Shown: positions 36,081-45,387 of the stretch, piece by piece
Layout of the letters: each line of letters begins with the position of its first letter
Numbering within the stretch: position 1 is the first letter of the stretch
Assembly: GCF_030440595.1 (NCBI RefSeq)
Contig: NZ_CP047452.1
Location: forward strand, 1-64,000
DNA: 64,000 bases
DNA from: Corynebacterium glucuronolyticum DSM 44120
GTDB lineage: Bacteria > Actinomycetota > Actinomycetes > Mycobacteriales > Mycobacteriaceae
Direction: 5' to 3'
Notes under the pieces: model-generated
What the model saw: the letters and a program-made list of their open reading frames with translations, nothing else
The model's database searches: none
Told to the model about the DNA's origin: nothing
Position numbers and translations under genes: made by a program

Positions 36081-36785
36081 GTGGCGGAGCACTACGGCGA
36101 TGCCGCGGCTCATCTCCTCGCCCTGTGCGCGGTCGCGGTCCTCGGTTTCCTCGCCGTCGTGACGAGTGGCGGTACGTTCCGCGGTGGCGCGAAGTTCGTT
36201 CTTCTCCGCGTCGATCCGCGTGTGGTTTTTTCGCGTCGTCGCCGCGCCGTCTTTGCGTCGCATTTCCTTGCGATTCTTCGTTCTCAGGAGACGTGGATTT
36301 CCCTCCTCGTCTCCGTCGCTTTGTTCATCTACCTGTCTATTTCGGGTTTGTTGCCACCTGTGGTGGCGGTTGAGCCGTTGGCGTTCCTGGGGTTGTACGC
36401 GTTTTCTTCCACGTCGTCGATCCGTCGTCTGCCGATGCTTCGGCTTCGTCCCGGCACGGCGTACGCGGTGCTCGTTGCTTCGGTGGGTGCCCTCGTCGTT
36501 CCGTGCGCGCTGTTTGCCTGCGTCGTCGATGTTCTTCTCGGTGGCGCCGCGCTGCCCGCCCTCTTCAGCGCGCTTGCCTGCCTCGTCTCGGTGCCGTTGT
36601 TTGTCACGCTGGGCATCGTTATCCCTACTCAGCGCGATAATCCGATCAGCGTGCTGGTTGCGGTCGCCTTGTGTTCCTCTCTTTTTCGCTTTTCGACGCT
36701 CGGTTGGCTCCTCCTTGCGCTATTCCTTGTATCGTTCGCCGTCGCCTGCGGGGTAATTAATGCCCGTTCGTTATCGACGCGTTAA
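36081..36785 (+). pseudogene. Membrane protein, apparently 5'-truncated
   Basis: 234 residues from a GTG with about six hydrophobic helices (HLLALCAVAVLGFLAVVTSG, TWISLLVSVALFIYLSISGL, AVLVASVGALVVPCALFACV and more) and a basic loop LRVDPRVVFSRRRRAVFASH. The open frame extends upstream (GERVFVPTDAVSWVAEHYGD) with no start before running into the dmsA remnant. I read it as the C-terminal half of a larger membrane protein, possibly an ABC-type permease, left after a deletion that also removed most of dmsA. Confidence 0.5.
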
Positions 36786-36821
36786 ACTATTCAGCGTATT
36801 TCCATCGATCGAAAGGCAATC

Positions 36822-37091
36822 ATGAAACGCACGTGGTTTATCCTCCCCAGCCTGGCCATCGCCTTCGCCATCACCGCCGCCCTCGTGGCCTTCACCATCC
36901 TCTACGTGGCCTTTTCCCACCCCGCAACCACTTTCTTTGCCACGGCCCTTTTCGACTCCATCTTCGTCTCCTACTCCGGCTCAGTGCTCTCCGCCGGCAT
37001 CAACAACGGCTGGATCCTCGTCGGCCTCTTCGCCGCCATCTTCGCCGTCGTCCTGGTCGCCGCCAACACCCTGCAATCCGGGCATCGTTGA
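36822..37091 (+). CDS. Small membrane protein
   Basis: 89 residues, MKRTWFILPSLAIAFAITAA, with three hydrophobic segments (LAIAFAITAALVAFTILYVA, FFATALFDSIFVSYSGSVL, WILVGLFAAIFAVVLVAANT) and a short tail QSGHR. GAAAGG lies 6 nt before ATG 36822. It resembles in size and style the four-helix proteins at 27023 and 30403 but is not clearly homologous. Function unknown. Confidence 0.65.
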   Translation: MKRTWFILPSLAIAFAITAALVAFTILYVAFSHPATTFFATALFDSIFVSYSGSVLSAGINNGWILVGLFAAIFAVVLVAANTLQSGHR

Positions 37092-37438
37092 GTACGCCTT
37101 GTAAACAAAGAGTGCCCGGCAGAAGGGCAGCCTCTTCACGCGGTCTGTCACTCCAGCCGGCCGTTGCCGACATAGTTTTGTTGCAGTAGTACCTCGTTTT
37201 CAGCTGCCCTCGGCCAGGTTTTGCGGCGTGAGCTGCGGAAAGTTTTGTTGCAGTCGTTTGCAGCACACGGGAAGATTCCCATCTTCCTGGTGGAAAGAGC
37301 AGCTGCAAAGGAATATCGCCGTTCACAAGGCGTCCGCTGCGGGTGTGAAAATCACCACGCAGGCGACCCTAATTTCCCGCCGTGGCCTGCGCATTCGACT
37401 CACCACTCCGATTCGGCATCCGCGCTACGCTTAGACGT
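37092..37438. other. Intergenic region with a repeated 14-mer
   Basis: No gene seen. AGTTTTGTTGCAGT occurs at 37174-37187 and again at 37241-37254 (67-bp period), with several further GCTGC/CAGC motifs between and after. This could be a pair of binding sites for a regulator of the dehydrogenase gene downstream, or simple repetition. Confidence 0.45.
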
Positions 37439-40333
37439 ATGACGAAACTCCTTGGCAAAGACCCCACCCGCCTCGGCCAGCCCGCAGGCAAAACGCACCC
37501 CTCCCCGGACCCGTTCCCGCTGGAGTTCGCCGACGGCACGCCCACGGAACTCCGCGAAACACTCGAACAGCTCCTCGGCAAGGACCAGGTCCGTTCCCGC
37601 ACGATCGACCTCGTCCGCTACGCCTCGGATGCCTCCCACTACCGCCTCTTTCCGCAGGTCGTGGTCAGTCCCCGCACGGAATCGGATGTCATCAAACTGC
37701 ACCGTTTCTGCCGCGAGTCGGGCCACCATCTCACCTTCAGAGCTGGCGGTAGTTCCCTCAACGGTCAGTCGCTTTCCGACGACATCCTGGTTGATGTTCG
37801 CTCAAACTTCCGGGGTCTGGTGGTCAACCCCGACACGATCACCGTTAAACCCGGCGAAACCCTCATCAACGTCCTTGCCGTCTTAAACCGCAAGGGTCGC
37901 AAGATCGGCCCGGACCCGGCGAGCTCCTCCATCGCCACCATCGGCGGCATTCTTTCCAACAATTCGGGCGGCATGCGGTGCCGCGTGGACATGGATTCTT
38001 ACCATTCCATCCGCCAGATGCGCATCATCCTCCCGTCGGGCACGGTCGTCGATACGCGTGACCCGAACGCCAACGAGCGCCTCCGTGACCAGGAGCCGGA
38101 GATCTACAACGGCCTGCTTGCGCTGAAATCCACAATCGAAAACGACGCAGAACTAAAAGCCAAGATCCGCCGCAAGTTCACCATCCGCAACACCAACGCC
38201 CTCCGCCTGGACGCGTTCCTCGACTTCGACACGCCTGTCGATATCCTCATGCACCTTATGATCGGCGCCGAGGGCATTCTCGGCTTCATCGCCGAGGCCG
38301 AGATTGCAACCGTCGCCCATCCCAAGATGGCCGCCGTCACCTGGGTGATGATGCCCAAGATGGACCTCGCCGCCAACTACGTCGATCGCCTCGTCAAGGC
38401 AGGCGCCGAATCCGTCGAACTGCTGGCCAGCCCCGCCATGCGCGAGGCTGTCGGCAGCTTCCCGGGCGCCCATGAGGACTGGCTGAACCTTCCCGAGGAG
38501 ATGGCCGCTCTCCTCCTCGAGGTCGCCGCCGACGACGAAGAATCACTCCAAGCCAAGATGCAAGCCGCCCGCGATGCCCTCCAGGACGCCGACCTCCTCC
38601 AGCCCCTGGACTTCATGCGCGAGCCCACCGACATCAAAAACGCGTGGGAGATCCGCGCCGGCCTCGTCCCGCTCGCCGGAGCGAAGCGCGACCAGGGCTG
38701 TTCCCTTATCACCGAGGACGTGTGCTACCCGCCGGAGCGCATCGGCGAGGCCACGAAGGACCTTCTCGACCTTCTCGACAAGTACAACTACCCCCTCCTC
38801 GTCATGGGCCACGCCACATTCGGCAACCTGCACTTCTGCATGACACCCAACTTCGAAATCCCCGAGGAGGTCGACCGCTACGACGCCTTCCTCCAGGAGT
38901 TCGCCGAGATGACCCTCGACAAGTACGAGGGTTCGCTCAAAGCCGAGCACGGCACCGGCGTCAACATGGCCCCTTTCGTCCAGCGCGAATGGGGTGAAAA
39001 GGCCTTCGCCATCATGTGGGAGATCAAGGAGCTCCTGGATCCGCACGGCATCCTCGCCCCGGACATCAAGCTCACCCGCGACCAGAAGCTCCACATTAAA
39101 AACTTCAAGTCGCACCCGAAGATCGAGGACGTGGCAAACCCCTGCGTGGAGTGCGGTTTCTGCGAGTCGGTGTGCCCGTCGCGCCACCTCACCACCACGC
39201 CGCGCCAGCGCATCGTCATCCGCCGCGAGATGGCGCGCCAGCCGGAGGATTCGCCGCTGCTCACTAACCTCCTCGAGCAAAACGCCTACGACGGCATCGA
39301 CACGTGCGCCGTCGATTCGTCCTGCTACGTCGCCTGCCCGATCTCCATCGATACGGGCAAGATGGTGAAACTCTTCCGCCAGATGGAGCAGACCCGCGCC
39401 ACGGAAAAAGTCGCGCTCACGCTCGCCCAGCACTGGGACAAGGTCGAGGTCGCCGGTCGCGCCGGCCTCACCGCCACCGACGCTGTCACCAAGGTGCTTG
39501 GCGACGGCCTGGGGACCCGCACCCTGGGCCTCCTCACGGACGCCGTCCGCCAGGTCATCGACCCGGATCTCATGTACACCGCCCGCGAGGGCCTCCCGCC
39601 CGCCGCCACCTGGGACCCGCCGCATACCGCCCGCGAGACTGCGAAAGCGGTGTACTTCCCGGCCTGCATCAACCGCATGTTTGGCGACGACCACGGTTCC
39701 ATCGCCCATACGCTCGTGAACATCTCGAACCGCGCGGGCCAGCCCCTCTGGATCCCCGAGGTCGACGGCCTCTGCTGCGGCACCCCGTTCACCTCGAAGG
39801 GCTTCAAGGCCGCGCAGGAGTACATGGCCACCAAGCTCCAAAAAGCCATCCTTGAGTGGACCGACAACGGCCGCCTCCCGCTCGTCTGCGACGCCGCCTC
39901 CTGCACGCACGGCATCGTCGAAAACATCCCGGGCGTCAAAATCCTAGACGCCGTCGAGTGGGCCCACTCCCTCCTGCCGCACCTCACGGTCTCCCACAAA
40001 CTCGACAACCTCGTCATCCACCCGACCTGCTCCATGCAGCACCTTGGCATTGTTGAGGAGTTTGCCGACGTCGCCCAATCCATCGCCTCCCACGTGGAGG
40101 TCCCCCTCGGCGCCCACTGCTGTGGCACCGCCGGCGACCGCGGCCTCCTCCACCCCGAACTAACCGAGGCCGCCACCCTTGACGAGCGCGCCGGCATCGC
40201 CTCCTTCGAATCCGAACACGGCCCTGCCGACGCCTACGCCTCCGCCAACCGCACCTGCGAGATGGGCCTCAACCAACACTCCGGAAAGGACTACCAACAC
40301 ATCATCTACCTGCTGGAAAAAGCCACCCGCTAG
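37439..40333 (+). CDS. FAD-binding and 4Fe-4S dehydrogenase (D-lactate/D-2-hydroxyacid type)
   Basis: 964 residues from ATG 37439. The N-terminal FAD-linked oxidase domain (RAGGSSLNGQSLSDDILVD, IGPDPASSSIATIGG, NSGGMRC) is followed by a large oxidase C-terminal domain with GHATFGNLHFCMTP and AEHGTGVNMAP. Two 4Fe-4S motifs come next (CVECGFCESVCPSR, CAVDSSCYVACPIS), then two CCG-type heterodisulfide reductase domains (LCCGTPF, HCCGTAGDRG). This fused layout is that of membrane-associated quinone-dependent D-lactate or D-2-hydroxyglutarate dehydrogenases. The substrate is inferred. No obvious ribosome binding site. Confidence 0.88.
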   Translation: MTKLLGKDPTRLGQPAGKTHPSPDPFPLEFADGTPTELRETLEQLLGKDQVRSRTIDLVRYASDASHYRLFPQVVVSPRTESDVIKLHRFCRESGHHLTFRAGGSSLNGQSLSDDILVDVRSNFRGLVVNPDTITVKPGETLINVLAVLNRKGRKIGPDPASSSIATIGGILSNNSGGMRCRVDMDSYHSIRQMRIILPSGTVVDTRDPNANERLRDQEPEIYNGLLALKSTIENDAELKAKIRRKFTIRNTNALRLDAFLDFDTPVDILMHLMIGAEGILGFIAEAEIATVAHPKMAAVTWVMMPKMDLAANYVDRLVKAGAESVELLASPAMREAVGSFPGAHEDWLNLPEEMAALLLEVAADDEESLQAKMQAARDALQDADLLQPLDFMREPTDIKNAWEIRAGLVPLAGAKRDQGCSLITEDVCYPPERIGEATKDLLDLLDKYNYPLLVMGHATFGNLHFCMTPNFEIPEEVDRYDAFLQEFAEMTLDKYEGSLKAEHGTGVNMAPFVQREWGEKAFAIMWEIKELLDPHGILAPDIKLTRDQKLHIKNFKSHPKIEDVANPCVECGFCESVCPSRHLTTTPRQRIVIRREMARQPEDSPLLTNLLEQNAYDGIDTCAVDSSCYVACPISIDTGKMVKLFRQMEQTRATEKVALTLAQHWDKVEVAGRAGLTATDAVTKVLGDGLGTRTLGLLTDAVRQVIDPDLMYTAREGLPPAATWDPPHTARETAKAVYFPACINRMFGDDHGSIAHTLVNISNRAGQPLWIPEVDGLCCGTPFTSKGFKAAQEYMATKLQKAILEWTDNGRLPLVCDAASCTHGIVENIPGVKILDAVEWAHSLLPHLTVSHKLDNLVIHPTCSMQHLGIVEEFADVAQSIASHVEVPLGAHCCGTAGDRGLLHPELTEAATLDERAGIASFESEHGPADAYASANRTCEMGLNQHSGKDYQHIIYLLEKATR

Positions 40334-40480
40334 TTACGCACATATAGCTTTTAGAAACTAACAGAAAAAGGACAGGTGAATTGCTTGGTGGGCGAGGGTA
40401 TGTTACGGTCGGGCGCTGCAAGCGGAGGTGCCTTAAAGTCTCTGCATCTCCTAAACCCCTAAAACGGAAAGGTATTTTCT

Positions 40481-41092
40481 GTGAGAAAAAAGTTCTGTGC
40501 AGGTTTCCTCCTCGCCACCTGTATTGTTGCACCCATCGTTCCGGCATCCGCGTCTCCCGCTCCGGTGCCGCAGCAGTACGTTTCTGATGCAGATTCCACC
40601 AATAACCTCTGGATCTTGGATCGTGACGAAGCAGTCTCGCTAGAGAATCAAGGTGTCGCTGTTACCGAAATTTCTAATTATACGGAGCAGGGATTTCGTG
40701 CTGACTTTGAAGGAGCGACTCCGCGAGAGACCCAGAGCGGAGGCATCGAGGTAATTGACGATGCAGGAAACGTGCTGCAGTCCTTTTTGCCTGCTGTACC
40801 TCTGAAAGACGGACATTTTGTGCCGGTTACCTACACGGTTGGCACCAATTTTGTAGAGGCAACGTTCGAAAAGCCTGTGAAAGCGGAAGCTGTTCGAATT
40901 GCAGCGCTGGAGACTCGTAGTGCCGGAGGGTGTGCTCTAGGTGCTCTCGCCACGGTCGCCGAAGTCGCAGGTGGTGCAGCAGCTCTAATTTCGTCCCCGC
41001 TTGATGGTCCGGTTGGCCCGCTCGTTGCTACTAGTATTGCGACTGGTGTTCCTGCGACGGTTGCAAAAACTGCCCAAGAATGCACGGAGTAA
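40481..41092 (+). CDS. Secreted protein of unknown function
   Basis: 203 residues from GTG 40481 with GGAAAGG upstream. Signal peptide MRKKFCAGFLLATCIVAPIV to PASASP; mature part acidic and beta-rich (EISNYTEQGFRADFEGATPR, SGGIEVIDDAGNVLQSFLPA). The C-terminal third has a Cys pair (GGCALG, AQECTE) around a Gly/Ala-rich hydrophobic segment, like small peptide-type secreted proteins. Probably in one transcript with the next gene, whose start is 11 nt away. AT-richer than neighbouring core genes. Confidence 0.7.
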   Translation: MRKKFCAGFLLATCIVAPIVPASASPAPVPQQYVSDADSTNNLWILDRDEAVSLENQGVAVTEISNYTEQGFRADFEGATPRETQSGGIEVIDDAGNVLQSFLPAVPLKDGHFVPVTYTVGTNFVEATFEKPVKAEAVRIAALETRSAGGCALGALATVAEVAGGAAALISSPLDGPVGPLVATSIATGVPATVAKTAQECTE

Positions 41093-41103
41093 GGAGCGAC
41101 CTA

Positions 41104-41307
41104 GTGAGTGAATTTCGCAGAATGGCGGCTGTAAGTTTAGGAGTATTGGCCTTGTTCCTTGGTCTGGCTCTCGTTGTGACCGCCTTAGCATTGCAGATGT
41201 TTAATTGGACCGTTGCTCTTGGTGTGATCGCTGCCTTTGCTGGCGGCGCGTATGCCCTTTACCGAGCGTGGCGAACCAGTCCAGGTGAACCTGACCAGCC
41301 CCGTTAA
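41104..41307 (+). CDS. Small membrane protein cotranscribed with secreted protein
   Basis: GTG at 41104, 7 nt after AAGGAG, gives 67 residues: MSEFRRMAAVSLGVLALFLG, a second hydrophobic stretch and the tail RTSPGEPDQPR. An ATG at 41080 would overlap the preceding gene, but the ribosome binding site favours the GTG. Two transmembrane helices. It may be an immunity or anchor partner of the secreted protein, judged only from adjacency. Confidence 0.6.
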   Translation: MSEFRRMAAVSLGVLALFLGLALVVTALALQMFNWTVALGVIAAFAGGAYALYRAWRTSPGEPDQPR

Positions 41308-41316
41308 ACGTGTTTA

Positions 41317-41345
41317 TTCCCCATTAGTTTGAGGCTAGTGGGGAA
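41317..41345 (+). terminator. Hairpin terminator after the secreted/membrane pair
   Basis: TTCCCCATTAG (41317-41327) pairs with CTAGTGGGGAA (41335-41345) with one G-T. It lies 10 nt after the stop. No long T run follows. Confidence 0.6.
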
Positions 41346-42053
41346 CAAATGAGGGTCGGACATAGGCCACCGAGACGTGAAATGTGGAAGTCGCATGTAC
41401 GGATTCAAGAGCAGATTCTAAATTGCGCACGGCCAAGTCGTTAGCTAACCGCCAGCTATGGCAGCAGTGGCTTGATCTGGGGGAGTGCGACGATGACAAC
41501 GCCCGCTACGGTGAGACCCATTTCGGCGTCGTTGAGCCCCTTCCCTAAAGGGATTATGCTTTTCCAGCGGCCTGGCTAAGCGGGTACGCGTATTGCTTGG
41601 ATGTCAACCGGGCATACCCGTATACCGCCCGGGAGATTCTGCTTGGCCTTATAAATCGTCTTCTCGAAGTTGTCGAGGGCCGCAGGAATGTCCGTCAATA
41701 TCCGCGCCGCCTGAGCCCTGGGCCGAGTATTGTGCCCTTTCACTCGTCATGATCGTACACATATCGCCGTTGATCTCGGCGGATGTGGCGTTGGCGACCG
41801 GCGTGACGAGATCGAGGGTGAGTGCTGCGGTTCATGGCGTGTGTCCTTTCTTCTAACCACGCGTGCCCGTTAAAATGCCGCTACACCGATCCCACCGCCC
41901 CCGTAGCCGCGCAAACAAAACTAGCAACTTCTCGCCCCCACAAAAGGTAACCAATCTTTCATCTGTAATTCACGTATCTGAAACGTTTAAGAAACTCTGG
42001 GAGCATAGCCTGCGCTAAGTAAGAGAAATCTGCTTAGTACTAAGGAGCAACCC
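41346..42053. other. 708-bp region with gene debris
   Basis: No intact gene. A plus-strand frame at 41384-41548 (RQLWQQWLDLGECDDDNARY...EPLP) and two minus-strand frames between about 41590 and 41840 (TLDLVTPVANATSAEINGDM; AALDNFEKTIYKAKQNLPGG) have coding-like composition. The two minus-strand pieces fit one decayed gene with a frameshift. AT-rich DNA at 41920-42040 is the likely phosphatase promoter, with AAGGAGCA at 42040-42047 as the ribosome binding site. Confidence 0.4.
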
Positions 42054-43601
42054 ATGAATCGCATGTTCAAGCTCGGTCTGGGCCTCGGCGCCGCTGCCGT
42101 CCTCGCCGTCGGCTGCACGAGCCCCGATAGCACCACGAACAGCACCAGCAGCAGCGATAACGCCACCTCGAGCGTGTCCGCTTCCAACACCGCCAAGTCC
42201 GTGGACCTCGACTCGGACATCGCGAACCGCGAAGCCAAGGGCGACCTCGCCACCTACGGTGGCGCTCGCCGCCTCACCGGCGACCAGACCGATTTCATGC
42301 GGGACGCGATTTCCCAGTCCGGCGCGAAGAACGTCATCCTCCTTATCGGCGACGGCATGGGTGATTCCGAGATCACCGTCGCCCGCAACTACGCCGAGGG
42401 CGCCGGCGGTTTCTTCAAGGGCATCGACGCCCTCCCCGTGACCGGCCAGTACACGCACTACTCCCTGGATAAGGACGGCAAGCCGAACTACGTCACCGAC
42501 TCCGCCGCTTCCGGCACCGCCTGGGCGGCGGGCGTGAAATCCTACAACGGCGCAATCTCCGTGGACATCAAGGGCCAAGCCCACGAGACGCTCCTGGAAA
42601 AGGCGAAGAAGAAGGGCATGAAGACGGGCAACGTCTCTACCGCCGAGATCGAGGACGCGACCCCCGCCGTCCAGACCGCCCACGTCGCAGCCCGCAAGTG
42701 CTACGGCCCGGAGGATGCCGAGAAGTGCGGCGATGACCTGAAGGCCAAGGGCGGCAAGGGCTCCATCTCCGAGCAGATTGTCGATACCCGTGCTGATATC
42801 ACCCTCGGCGGCGGCTCCAAGGCCTTCAATCAGAAGACCCCCGAGGGCAAGACGGTTCTCGACCTCGCCAAGGAGGGCGGGTACCAGCTTCCCACGACCG
42901 CCGCCGAGCTCGACAAGATCACCGAGGCTAACCAGGACAAGCCGGTTCTCGGCCTCTTCTCCGAGGGCAACATGCCGGTCCGTTGGGAGGGCCCGAAGGC
43001 CGAGAAGTACGGTTACCTTCAGGAGTCCGCTACCTGCACCGATAACCCGAAGCGCACCGCGGGCATCCCGACGCTCGCCGCTATGACGGAGAAGGCCATC
43101 GACGTTCTCAAGGGCGACGAGGACGGTTTCTTCCTCCAGGTCGAAGGCGCCTCGATTGATAAGCAGGACCACAACGCGAACCCCTGCGGTCAGATCGGCG
43201 AGACCGTCGATCTTGACGAGGCCGTCCAGAAGGCCCTCGACTTCGCCAAGGCCGACGGCAACACCCTCGTCATCGTCACCGCGGATCACTCCCACACCTC
43301 CCAGGTGATCGGCAATGTAAGCCAGGAGGATATCGACAAGCTCGCTAAGAAGAACGAGATTTCCGTCGAGGAGGCCCGCGACATCGTCTACCCGGGTCTG
43401 TCCCGCAACCTCACCACGAAGGACGGCGCGACCATGACGGTTGGTTACGCTACCAGCGAGAACGTCGATGTTGAGTCCCAGGGCCACACGGGCGCCCAGC
43501 TCCGCATCGCCGCCTTCGGTCCGGGTGCCGCCAACGTCGCCGGCCTCACCGACCAGACGGATCTCCACTTCACCATTGCTGAGGCTCTCGGTCTCGAGTA
43601 G
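42054..43601 (+). CDS. phoA: Alkaline phosphatase, lipoprotein
   Basis: 515 residues. Lipobox LAVGC near residue 20, then a Ser/Thr/Asn-rich linker. Catalytic features of the E. coli PhoA family: [10 protein letters not shown] (metal Asp near 100), nucleophile Ser150 in [37 protein letters not shown] and TADHSHTS. Surface-anchored, it would release phosphate from phosphomonoesters. The nearby PiT transporter gives a phosphate-acquisition theme. A regulatory box was not identified. Confidence 0.92.
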   Translation: MNRMFKLGLGLGAAAVLAVGCTSPDSTTNSTSSSDNATSSVSASNTAKSVDLDSDIANREAKGDLATYGGARRLTGDQTDFMRDAISQSGAKNVILLIGDGMGDSEITVARNYAEGAGGFFKGIDALPVTGQYTHYSLDKDGKPNYVTDSAASGTAWAAGVKSYNGAISVDIKGQAHETLLEKAKKKGMKTGNVSTAEIEDATPAVQTAHVAARKCYGPEDAEKCGDDLKAKGGKGSISEQIVDTRADITLGGGSKAFNQKTPEGKTVLDLAKEGGYQLPTTAAELDKITEANQDKPVLGLFSEGNMPVRWEGPKAEKYGYLQESATCTDNPKRTAGIPTLAAMTEKAIDVLKGDEDGFFLQVEGASIDKQDHNANPCGQIGETVDLDEAVQKALDFAKADGNTLVIVTADHSHTSQVIGNVSQEDIDKLAKKNEISVEEARDIVYPGLSRNLTTKDGATMTVGYATSENVDVESQGHTGAQLRIAAFGPGAANVAGLTDQTDLHFTIAEALGLE

Positions 43602-44420
43602 TTAGGCAGCGCACGTATCTTCGCCCGCAGTAGGGATAAACTCCGCGGGCGTTTTTCCTTTCATGATCTCGCGAATTTCGTCCCGCAGTCTATCTTCCAT
43701 CTGTTCTTGCATCTCAGGCAGTTTCCACGCGTCGTTTCGACGCGTAAACCGAGCTGCCCGGTCGGCTATCTCGTTGAGGACGTTGCCGTTGTGCCCGCGA
43801 ACCCAGTGCAGGTGAACCTTTGCAGTGGTGGGAGGGCATTCAAACGTTGTGAACGCGTATCGCGAGTCGGTGAGGATGTGCAGGTTGACGGCGCGCTTTC
43901 CGTATTCTGCGACGGCGAGCTGTACGGCGTGGAGCTCTGCTTCGTTGATCCCCGCTACTCTCCGAATACGTGTCTGCACCTTCCCGTACGTCGAAATCAT
44001 GGCGATTGCCGCCCGTGTGTCGCCTCGCGCCAGGGAGGCATCGGTTGCTACCACGATGTCTCTTCTCTGGCGAGGCCTCTCCTCGGTGGGTTGTAGCTTT
44101 TCGACGGTTTTTTTCCTGAGTGCCCGCGCCGCCTCGTAGTCGTTTTTTACCGCGGTCTGGACCACGCTATACATGTGTACGTTTGCAAACAACGAGGGGT
44201 TCCCGGCGATCAGCTGCTTGATTGCGGATGCGGACGTGTACAGCCCTAACGTATGCGCGGTGTGGTTGATGACGAACTGAATAAACATTTCAGCGGCCAC
44301 GCGTTTTACCGAGTTAGCGGAGCAGACCTGAACGTTTGTTGCCCCACCTCCCGATAGTGTCACAACGCCCTTGTCCGCGCGGTGTGCCTTCTCGTAATCG
44401 ATAGCGACAGGAATAAACAT
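43602..44420 (-). CDS. RNase H-fold protein, paralogue 1
   Basis: 272 residues. An N-terminal domain of about 110 residues (MFIPVAIDYEKAHRADKGVV, LGLYTSASAIKQLI) is of unknown type. An RNase H domain follows with all four acidic residues: Asp127 (VVATDASL), Glu162 (NEAELHAV), Asp185 (ILTDSRYAF), Asp220 (NEIADRAA), and the flexible-loop His in VRGHNGN. A charged C-terminal tail ends GEDTCAA. It would cleave RNA in RNA-DNA hybrids or act as an RNase H-like endonuclease. Last of a three-gene minus-strand group. Its leader folds into a long hairpin overlapping the ribosome binding site. Confidence 0.8.
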   Translation of the reverse strand: MFIPVAIDYEKAHRADKGVVTLSGGGATNVQVCSANSVKRVAAEMFIQFVINHTAHTLGLYTSASAIKQLIAGNPSLFANVHMYSVVQTAVKNDYEAARALRKKTVEKLQPTEERPRQRRDIVVATDASLARGDTRAAIAMISTYGKVQTRIRRVAGINEAELHAVQLAVAEYGKRAVNLHILTDSRYAFTTFECPPTTAKVHLHWVRGHNGNVLNEIADRAARFTRRNDAWKLPEMQEQMEDRLRDEIREIMKGKTPAEFIPTAGEDTCAA

Positions 44421-44487
44421 GATGAAATAGCCTTTCTAGCGTCAGGCGCAGAACGGGTTTTCTGCACCTGAAACTAACGCTAGAAAG
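44421..44487 (-). promoter_or_regulatory. Structured leader of RNase H paralogue 1
   Basis: An 11-bp perfect inverted repeat CTTTCTAGCGT (44432-44442) / ACGCTAGAAAG (44477-44487) encloses a 12-bp repeat with one mismatch (44442-44453 / 44460-44471). Read on the minus strand the 3' arm contains the AAAGG ribosome binding site 11 nt before ATG 44420, so folding would hide it. It may instead be the terminator of the preceding gene. Confidence 0.55.
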
Positions 44488-44524
44488 TGGGTTCCCGAGG
44501 CTGCTCGATTTACAAAAGCCCTGT

Positions 44525-45301
44525 TTAGCAGGGGTCTGAGAAGTCTCCCGCGTTGTTCAGAGACCGCGCGTTGCCGCCGTACTTCGCCTTCAGCGCGCAC
44601 ACCTCGGACACACTGTGCCCCGCGTCGTAGTACACGGCGTACACATCTTTGCCGTCGTATGTTCCGCGTAGCGACGAGCACACGGCGTACGACACGTGCG
44701 CCCCCGGCCATTTTTTCAGCGCCTCCCACGTCGGGTCGTAGGGGTTGTCGCCTGGCGCGACGAGCACGGATTCCACGATGAGGATGTATCGCCCGTCGCA
44801 CTGTAGTGGCGGTCCCGCCCACGCGAATTCGTCCTCCGCAGCCTTCGCCTGCGATGTCGCTGGCGCATCGCTGGTGCAGATGTTCAGCTTGCTCACCAGC
44901 GCCGTCGGCGCACCCGCAGCCTCAAGCCGATCCTCGTCGTAGCAGTCGTAGCCGGCGTAGTTGTCTGTTCCGTCGGGTTTGAAGTATTCCCATCGGTCGG
45001 TCCAGTGGTAGAGGTTGAGGTGGTCTGATTGTTCCTGCCCGGCCCACAGCCATTCGCCGTCGCAGTATTGTTGTTGCGGTTCTGTCATCCCGCTTACGGC
45101 ATTCTGCGCGAGCACTCCGCACCTGTCTTCTGTCGGACTCGCGCTGGCACTCGTGCTTTCGCTTGTCCGCGTACTGGTAATTGCGGTCGTCTCATCCGGC
45201 GCCCGTAGCGAAAAGTACGCCAGTAACAAAACGACACCGACAAGCACCACGATAGCCCCGATGAGGGCGTAGATGACAGGTGATTGTTTGGAGGATGCCA
45301 T
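44525..45301 (-). CDS. Membrane-anchored Cys-containing extracellular protein
   Basis: 258 residues from ATG 45301 with AAAGAAAGG upstream. Short cytoplasmic start MASSKQSP, a signal-anchor helix (VIYALIGAIVVLVGVVLLLA), a Thr/Ser-rich stalk, and an outer domain with Cys in RCGVLA, QQYCDGEWLW, GYDCYDED, NICTSDA, LQCDGRY, AVCSSLR, EVCALKA and SDPC, enough for four disulfides. No family recognised. It sits between two RNase H-fold paralogues in the same orientation. Confidence 0.7.
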   Translation of the reverse strand: MASSKQSPVIYALIGAIVVLVGVVLLLAYFSLRAPDETTAITSTRTSESTSASASPTEDRCGVLAQNAVSGMTEPQQQYCDGEWLWAGQEQSDHLNLYHWTDRWEYFKPDGTDNYAGYDCYDEDRLEAAGAPTALVSKLNICTSDAPATSQAKAAEDEFAWAGPPLQCDGRYILIVESVLVAPGDNPYDPTWEALKKWPGAHVSYAVCSSLRGTYDGKDVYAVYYDAGHSVSEVCALKAKYGGNARSLNNAGDFSDPC

Positions 45302-45387
45302 GGTGGGCCTTTCTTTAGGCGGGAGAAGCAAGCAAGCGTCAAGCCCCATTTTAAGACGAAAAAAGGGGTCAAAATGGAGCAAGCAAA

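Noticed and set aside
42015-43568. 517-codon open frame on the minus strand
   Set aside because: Antisense shadow of the alkaline phosphatase gene.
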